From Agrostemma githago (lineage: Eukaryota; Streptophyta; Magnoliopsida; Caryophyllales; Caryophyllaceae), in contig OY288253.1 of assembly GCA_958450325.1 (NCBI GenBank), positions 65,217,612-65,281,611 of the forward strand: DNA of 64,000 nucleotides, given 5' to 3'. Shown one piece after another: positions 58,745-64,000 of the stretch. A model generated the notes under the pieces. The model did not search any database and was not told the DNA's origin. It worked only from the letters and a program-made list of their open reading frames with translations. Both the position numbers and the translations under genes were made by a program. Each line of letters begins with the position of its first letter. Position 1 is the first letter of the stretch.

Positions 58745-60800
58745 TAGTGGACATAATCGGGTCCGGCAACACAATGTCCCAACAACATCGAACAAGGCTA
58801 CGAAACCCCCATCAAGCAAGCTCATGATCTATCGTGTCACATTATGACCAACAAAAGATCACACAATGGTTCCTTCTCTCACTAAAAAACATCTCCCCAT
58901 TCTCTCTACAAAGTAACCCCTAATCCCAAACCCTGACTGCTCACCATCATAGCCGCCACCCGCCATTTCTCTCCTATCTTTCAGTCCTTGTCGGAGATAG
59001 GGCTAATTTTTAGCTCCATCTCTGGCAACTCGATCGTTCTACATCTTTGATTATCGCTCCCACTGATTTCTCGATGATTCCGCGCTTTGGGTCCGTTCCC
59101 CGTCTTTGTTCTTTTGTGTTTGATGTTGTGTCGGTCTGAGTTCAATCGTTCCCGATCCCCTCCGATTGTCGTCCTTGGTCTTCTGTCGCGATCGATCCTC
59201 TCCCTCCGCTGATCATCGTGAACCGGCTCCCCTTCCGTCGGTCGTCTTTGTCCGGTCTCCATTCCAGGACCACCTCAGGGAGTTGTCCTTTTGATGGTTC
59301 GTGTCTTGTCTCCAACTTATAAGAGGTGATCCCCCTCTCGCCATCATCCCTCATCTCTTGTAAGTTGTTGGTTTGTCTGTTTGATCCTCTTGTTTAGTCC
59401 CGTGTTATCTTGCATGGTTCTGGCTAGGTGTTCCCCCTTCCCCTCGCCCCCCTCACCGTAGCCCTATGTAAGACGGCTTGGGACTGATTTTTTTTATGGG
59501 TCTTTTTTTTGTCTTGGGTCGTGTGTGCCTTTCACTCAGTTCCGTTGGTGGTGGTTTGTGTCCGACGGTTGGTTTTCTCATTCTCTTCGGGTGGTTTTAG
59601 GTCAGACCCTCTTTCTCTTTCAGTCTCTTTCATTTTGTCTCCTCTTTGTTGTGGGGGTGAACGACTCTCAATGCGTGTGGTCGTTGGGATTTTTTGGGTG
59701 GTTTTCTTAGCTGTGGAGTGATGGGTGATTGGTTGAGCATGAGTTAGTATGGATTATGGTGTTGTGTACGTGGTTGGTTGTGATGATGATTTTCCTTATA
59801 AATCAATGACGCTTCTAATTAATTATTTGATGTTGCATTTTTTATTCACAATAATCTCCTTTAGGAGAGCAGGTATCCATATTGTCCTTTATGGGGTGAG
59901 TTTGACCCTTAGGCGTCATAGGGGTGTTAGTTTCTAATCTAGACTCTTTCTCTAGAATGGTGTTGTTCTGTAGGAAGGTTGTGGGGCGGTGCAGCCTCCT
60001 TATTGTCATCTCGGGTTGCTCTCTGGTTTGTTGACCTTTCCCTAGGCGTGTTCGACCACTAAAATGTATGAGTTTTCACTCCATTGATGCATAATGACAA
60101 GTCTTCTGGACCTATTATTCACCCTTCCTTTCTACGTCTTAATTAATGGCGTAAGTGTATTTTGTTTGTGTCAGTCGTCTTATCAGCGGTCAAGTGGAGT
60201 TTCCTGTTTGAATGATGATGTGGTGGATGCTATTGTTCGTGCTCTTTCTACCCACTCTCGTTAGCATGCTTTGACCCTTGGACCACGTTGTTTCATCTTG
60301 TTTAGGGTTTTCTTAATTAGTTTGTTTATGTTCGCTTTATTTTATGTAATATATGTTTTCCTCCAATCCTTTAACAAAAGAGTAAACACCATAGTGGTGA
60401 CTCTTAACTTGTTGTAGGGTGATTTTTATCTCAGTTGGCAAAAAAATAAAGATCACACAATGCCCTTAAAGGCTAAACCAAGTTGCAAAATGTCATAAAT
60501 CACCATAAAGAAGTCTTGTTTTCCAACTCTTTCCTCCTACAGAGCTTGAATAAGTCTCTAGCTCTGCATAGCGACATATCATTGGCCTATTTGTGTTGCC
60601 TTCCTCATCCCAACCAGGACTGCTTCGCCTTCCGCCATACGAATTTTTGTATTATCTCGTCACCCAGTCGCCTTGTAGCTTTACCCCATAGAACATCCCT
60701 ACCTCATCTTTGCATACGTAGCCCAACCATACTCCTCCTTCCTCCACCTCCCCTATGTATCACAGTTCACTTTGTCCCATCCTCTCCTTTTTGTGTCATC
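58745..60800 (-). pseudogene. Decayed LINE-type RNase H domain, split by a retroposon
   Basis: On the minus strand from about 60790 the order of RVT_3-type RNase H motifs is visible: WVKVNCDT, a VWLGYV-like strand, EGEAVLVGMRKATQIG, a QS..RLIQAL stretch, ENKTSL, VIYDILQLGLAFKGIV and SFVGHNVTR, followed by DHELA at about 58820. There are several stops and frame changes. The domain continues across the retroposon at 58869-60447 once it is removed. It is probably the tail of an old LINE or a related cellular RNase H-like pseudogene. Confidence 0.55.
58869..60447 (+). mobile_element. A-tailed retroposon (about 1.58 kb) with 15-bp target duplication
   Basis: AAAGATCACACAATG occurs at 58854-58868 and again at 60448-60462. 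Between them is a segment with a C/T-rich, GC-rich left half and an A/T-rich right half that ends CAGTTGGCAAAAAAAT. A long target duplication with a 3' A tail indicates LINE-type retrotransposition. No reverse transcriptase frame is present, so it is a non-autonomous LINE derivative (5' and 3' UTR-like parts) or a processed transcript copy. Its source is not known. Confidence 0.75.
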
Positions 60801-60968
60801 CCACTTCTGTTCCCTCTCCTCTTGATGGCCCCCGTTCCCCCTCGCCCTCCTTCATCTCCTTTATAAGGTCATTTACTAGTCGGATAATTCCATGTCCACT
60901 CTAACTCCGTCAAATATGAGTTTATTCTTAGCTTCCTAAATTGCCCCAACAAGCAACCATAAACTTCC

Positions 60969-61640
60969 TGTAACAACCCGTTATTTTTTAAGTCAATTAT
61001 AAGTCGTCATTTGTCTATTTTATTTAAGTTTTTAAGTGAGAAAAATATTTTCGCTGTCTTTATAAATTTAAAGTATTTTTGGGCCGTTATAAAGTAAAGA
61101 GATTTTGGACTTTTGTTTTTAAAAAAAAATTGGAACGTTAAGTTCTAAACCGATTTAGTCTCAATTGACTCTGACTCAAAGTCAAAGAAAAAAAAGGAAA
61201 ACCTGATAAAATTCTATTTAAACCCCACGTTCAACCTAACTCACCTTCATTCACTTTTTTCCCTTGTATTTCGCCACACACAAACTGCTACTCTTTCCCC
61301 TCCGTTTGTCTCATGTCCCTGATCGTTCAATCGTCGTCGTACACCGGCTCTTGATCCTTACCGACACCAACTCGTTCTCGTTTTTACATTCTCCTTCGTC
61401 AAAATAGTAAGTCCCAATTTATTTATTTGTCTTATTATTAAAGATCTTTATTCGTCCTTTCTTTTAATCTATAAACTGGGTTTTGTGAGTAATTTTTATA
61501 AGTTACCAAATTTATGAGTATTGTTTGAATAATATTTGAGAGTGATTCTATTGTTCTTAATTGTCAATTGGAGGGGTCGTATTTGGATTTCCGAAGTCGG
61601 GTTGCTGAATTTTCAATCATGCGGGTCTCTATGTTGTAGT
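60969..61640 (+). repeat. Truncated chromovirus-like LTR
   Basis: It starts TGTAACAACCCGTTATTTTT and then follows the order of the LTR at 37044 (TTATTTAAG, AAAAATATTTT, AAAGTATTTTTGGGCC). The similarity fades after about 200 bp. No right end is found. Confidence 0.6.
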
Positions 61641-62170
61641 TATTTCTTGGATTTAGTTGTTATGATTCATACATAATTTAAGTCCTTAACCGGGTGAAAT
61701 AGTACGAAGTATATGAATTAAAGAAATTTGGGTGTGCGTGTTAGTCGTGTAACGAGACAATAATGGATAGAAAACAGAGAGCGATGAGCGACAACGGACA
61801 AAAACTGAGAGCAACAGAAAACCGAGAATGGCAACAACGGACAAGAAAACAAAGACTGTTACGGAGAAGAAATGGAACAACAATGTCGTGGTATGGTAAC
61901 CATTGACTTGAAAAATATATCGGCACGACACAGTGATTATCGCCTACAATGCCGGTAGTTTTCCCTAAGGTTAACACTGCAACATTCAGACTCGACCACT
62001 CGAGTACGAACAGTTTGGAACGAACCAGAAACAAACCCAGGACAGAAAAAGAGAAGAGTTGGAAGGGAGTATCTGTTTGTGTGTTTGAACTATGAGCAGG
62101 GACTTGGTATTTATAGAGTGAAGAGCTGAGAGGAGCGTCTCAAGAGCTCCAAAAACACCCGTCATTAAGG
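61641..62170 (+). other. Unassigned repeat-like sequence
   Basis: No gene supported on either strand. Possibly part of the LTR of the copia remnant to the right; clear ends were not found. Confidence 0.3.
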
Positions 62171-62445
62171 GCCTTAACATCATGCAATCAATGCCTTAAT
62201 GACGCCTATTAATATCCATTTGACTGAATCTTCACAAAACCTGAACAATACAGCCCAGCCCAATGAATCTGGACACCCAGCACTCGCGGAGACCCAAAAG
62301 AGTAAAAGCCTTAACATCATGCAATCAATGCCTTAATGACGCCTATTAATATCCATTTGACTGAATCTTCACAAAACCTGAACAATACAGCCCAGCCCAA
62401 TGAATCTGGACACCCAGCACTCGCGGAGACCCAAAAGAGTAAAAG
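62171..62445 (+). repeat. Exact tandem duplication, 137-bp unit
   Basis: GCCTTAACATCATGCAATCA begins at 62171 and again at 62308. The two 137-bp units look identical by eye, to ACCCAAAAGAGTAAAAG. This implies a recent duplication, or an assembly artefact. Confidence 0.9.
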
Positions 62446-63189
62446 TCGGGCATAGCCCGCATCGCAGGTGCTCTACCAAAACTCAAACCCGATCCGGAGT
62501 CGGGTCGGGCGCGCGCGTGTGGTATAGATCCAGGCCCAACTAACACTCTCCATAAAAAGCCCACTAGTCTTCTTATCACACAACTAATAACCCAAAAGGA
62601 GGGAAGTCTTATAAATGGGATATAGGAACCCTTTTCTTTCAATCTGGGAGAGCAAAAGTAGGAGGAAAGAGGCAAAACCCAACTTTGTCATTATCCAACA
62701 ATCCCTCACTGATGGCAAAGAGAAGAACAAGAAATGGAAGAAGAAATCCTGGGTAAGGAAGGATTGGATACTTAGACGTTCAATGTCTTTCAACTTGAAT
62801 TGACGTGTTAGTGAGGTGAGACAACAACTTACTTACAACTAGTGAACATCTTTCGATTTGAATTCCTAGTTGAGCTTCGGTTGAGATCCAGATCCCCACA
62901 ACACATATCATATCTTCAAATGATGGTCGTTCTGCGATTTCAAAGTGCAACGCTTTTAAAGCCATGCGTTTACCCTGGTTCTAGCGAGTATTGTAGATGA
63001 CGGCTAAACCATCACATCCACGTAGGTGGCTTAGTGCTTCTCAATAGCATATCCCGTACAAGCCATTAAGAACATAAGTCCAACCTTTATTTATTCACAC
63101 AATCCATCAAGTGCGTCTCAAAGCACCACTAAACCTGGCTATGGAATGTGTGTCGCCATGGGAATTTAGGCTCTATAGTCCACCAAGAT
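62446..63189 (-). other. Probable 3' part of a copia remnant, non-coding
   Basis: On the minus strand this follows the RNase H domain. It still resembles a decayed copia tail (for example DTHSIARFSGAL and INKGWTYVLNGLYGICY around 63050-63150). No terminal repeat could be delimited. Confidence 0.35.
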
Positions 63190-63665
63190 TCATACTCTAA
63201 TCTTGACTTAAGGACCTAAGCTCCATTCCTCTTGACGATTCGAGGACTACTTTCCTCGTTAATCCTTTTGTGAAAGGATCTGCAAGATTGCGTTCAGACT
63301 TCACATAGTCCACAACAATCATTCCATTTTCAGGAATTATTTCACCACATCATGCCTGATTCAGATATGTATTTTCTTACCATTGTAGACATCATTCTTA
63401 GGAATACTGATAGCTACTTGACAATCACAGTGCAGGGAGACTGGTGCAACCTGTCCCCCCCACAGGCACGTCAGCTAGTAAGTTTCTCAACCAATCTGCT
63501 TCTTGACTTGCCAGCTCAAGAGCAATGAACTCGAACTCCATGATGGAGGTTGCTATACAAGTCTGTTTCGCAGACTTCCACGATATAGCTCATCTACCTA
63601 AGGTGAACACATAATCACTTGTGGAACTTGTTTCAGACCGCACAATGGCTTGCGTCTGATGACTG
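63190..63665 (-). pseudogene. Decayed Ty1/copia RNase H domain
   Basis: The minus strand shows the order TSSTSDYVFTLG, ISWKSAKQTCIATSIMEFEF, IALELASQEADWLRNLLADV, a CDCQVAISIPKNDVYNGKK block, DYVKSERNLADPFTKGLTRK and VLESSRGMELR. This is the RNase H region of plant copia pol proteins. There are at least three stops and two frame changes, so it is inactive. The upstream reverse transcriptase is absent, replaced at 63727 by another LTR piece. Confidence 0.8.
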
Positions 63666-63726
63666 AACCGCATGGCGTGCCTCGTCTCCATTAATACTGT
63701 ACAGATGCACTTTTAAGCAGAAAATC

Positions 63727-64000
63727 AGGTAAGGTATATCACGAGATCCGACTAATATATGTATTATCACGTTAAATCTGATTTGCTAATACGTGTAATA
63801 ACTAGTACTCTCTACTCTCCTGCGTGCATCTTAACATAGCTTGCCTGTCACGTGAAATCGCATGCAAAGAATGTAAAAACACTTACTTCGACAGCAACAT
63901 ACCTGCTCCTAAACCAACCGACATAGCAAAGGCATAGGGTAAAAACGATTGGTTGTTACAGTTTTACACCACATTAGAACGAGATACATCCGGCGTCGAT
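63727..64000 (+). repeat. Third Retand-like LTR piece, runs off the window
   Basis: GGTAAGGTATATCACGAG at the start corresponds to about 1570 of the first LTR. Shared blocks include ATTATCACGTTAAAT, AGTACTCTCTACTCTC and CACGTGAAATCGCATGCAAA. It is more diverged than the two LTRs of the element at 239, so it is an older copy or another subfamily. It starts abruptly in mid-LTR. Confidence 0.75.

Noticed and set aside
59509..59721. Hydrophobic frame in the retroposon as a membrane protein
   Set aside because: T/G-rich composition explains the Val, Phe and Leu content, and two overlapping frames look equally open.

Overview
This is nuclear DNA of a dicot plant. It holds two complete, intron-rich plant genes set in nested LTR retrotransposons. 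The order Caryophyllales, perhaps Caryophyllaceae, is my guess: the element at 239-24187 matches the Retand architecture known from Silene latifolia (Tat-lineage Ty3/gypsy, long LTRs, antisense plant-mobile-domain gene, tandem repeats before the 3' LTR). No marker gene in the window proves it.

Region 1 (1-24268) is a nest. An old coding fragment on the minus strand (1-238, resuming at 24188) was split by a Retand-like element with a 5-bp target duplication CCTAG. That element's 3' LTR was in turn hit by a second Tat-type element in minus orientation (13712-23839). The far edge of this inner element was later deleted together with about 250 bp of the outer LTR, with TCAAA microhomology at the junction. 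Neither element has recognisable pol. Each keeps a different part of gag. The outer one carries a decayed eight-exon antisense gene of the plant mobile domain type.

Region 2 (24269-40858) is a second nest. A Tat-type element with a different antisense gene was interrupted three times: by a young Athila-type element (24714-32199, minus, TSD CCAGC, nearly identical LTRs), by an Athila-like solo LTR (34062-35885, TSD CCCAC) and by a chromovirus-like solo LTR (37044-39230, TSD AGAAC).

Region 3 (40859-58250) is genic, both genes on the plus strand. The first is a euAP2/TOE-type transcription factor with two AP2 domains and a miR172 target site (41401-44513, ten exons, 380 aa). The second is UPL4, a HECT ubiquitin ligase (47429-57976, 17 coding exons, 1551 aa). 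Both are open throughout in my splice models. Small MITEs sit in introns of both, and an old Tat-like LTR remnant lies between them.

Region 4 (58251-64000) is repeat debris: a decayed LINE-type RNase H domain split by a 1.58-kb A-tailed retroposon with a 15-bp target duplication, a truncated chromovirus-like LTR, an exact 137-bp tandem duplication, a decayed copia RNase H, and a third Retand-like LTR piece running off the window.

The most unusual signal is that three unrelated LTR families here each carry a cluster of their own short palindrome. Two different lineages also share a roughly 60-bp non-coding module. All calls were made by eye; no alignment or database search was run.
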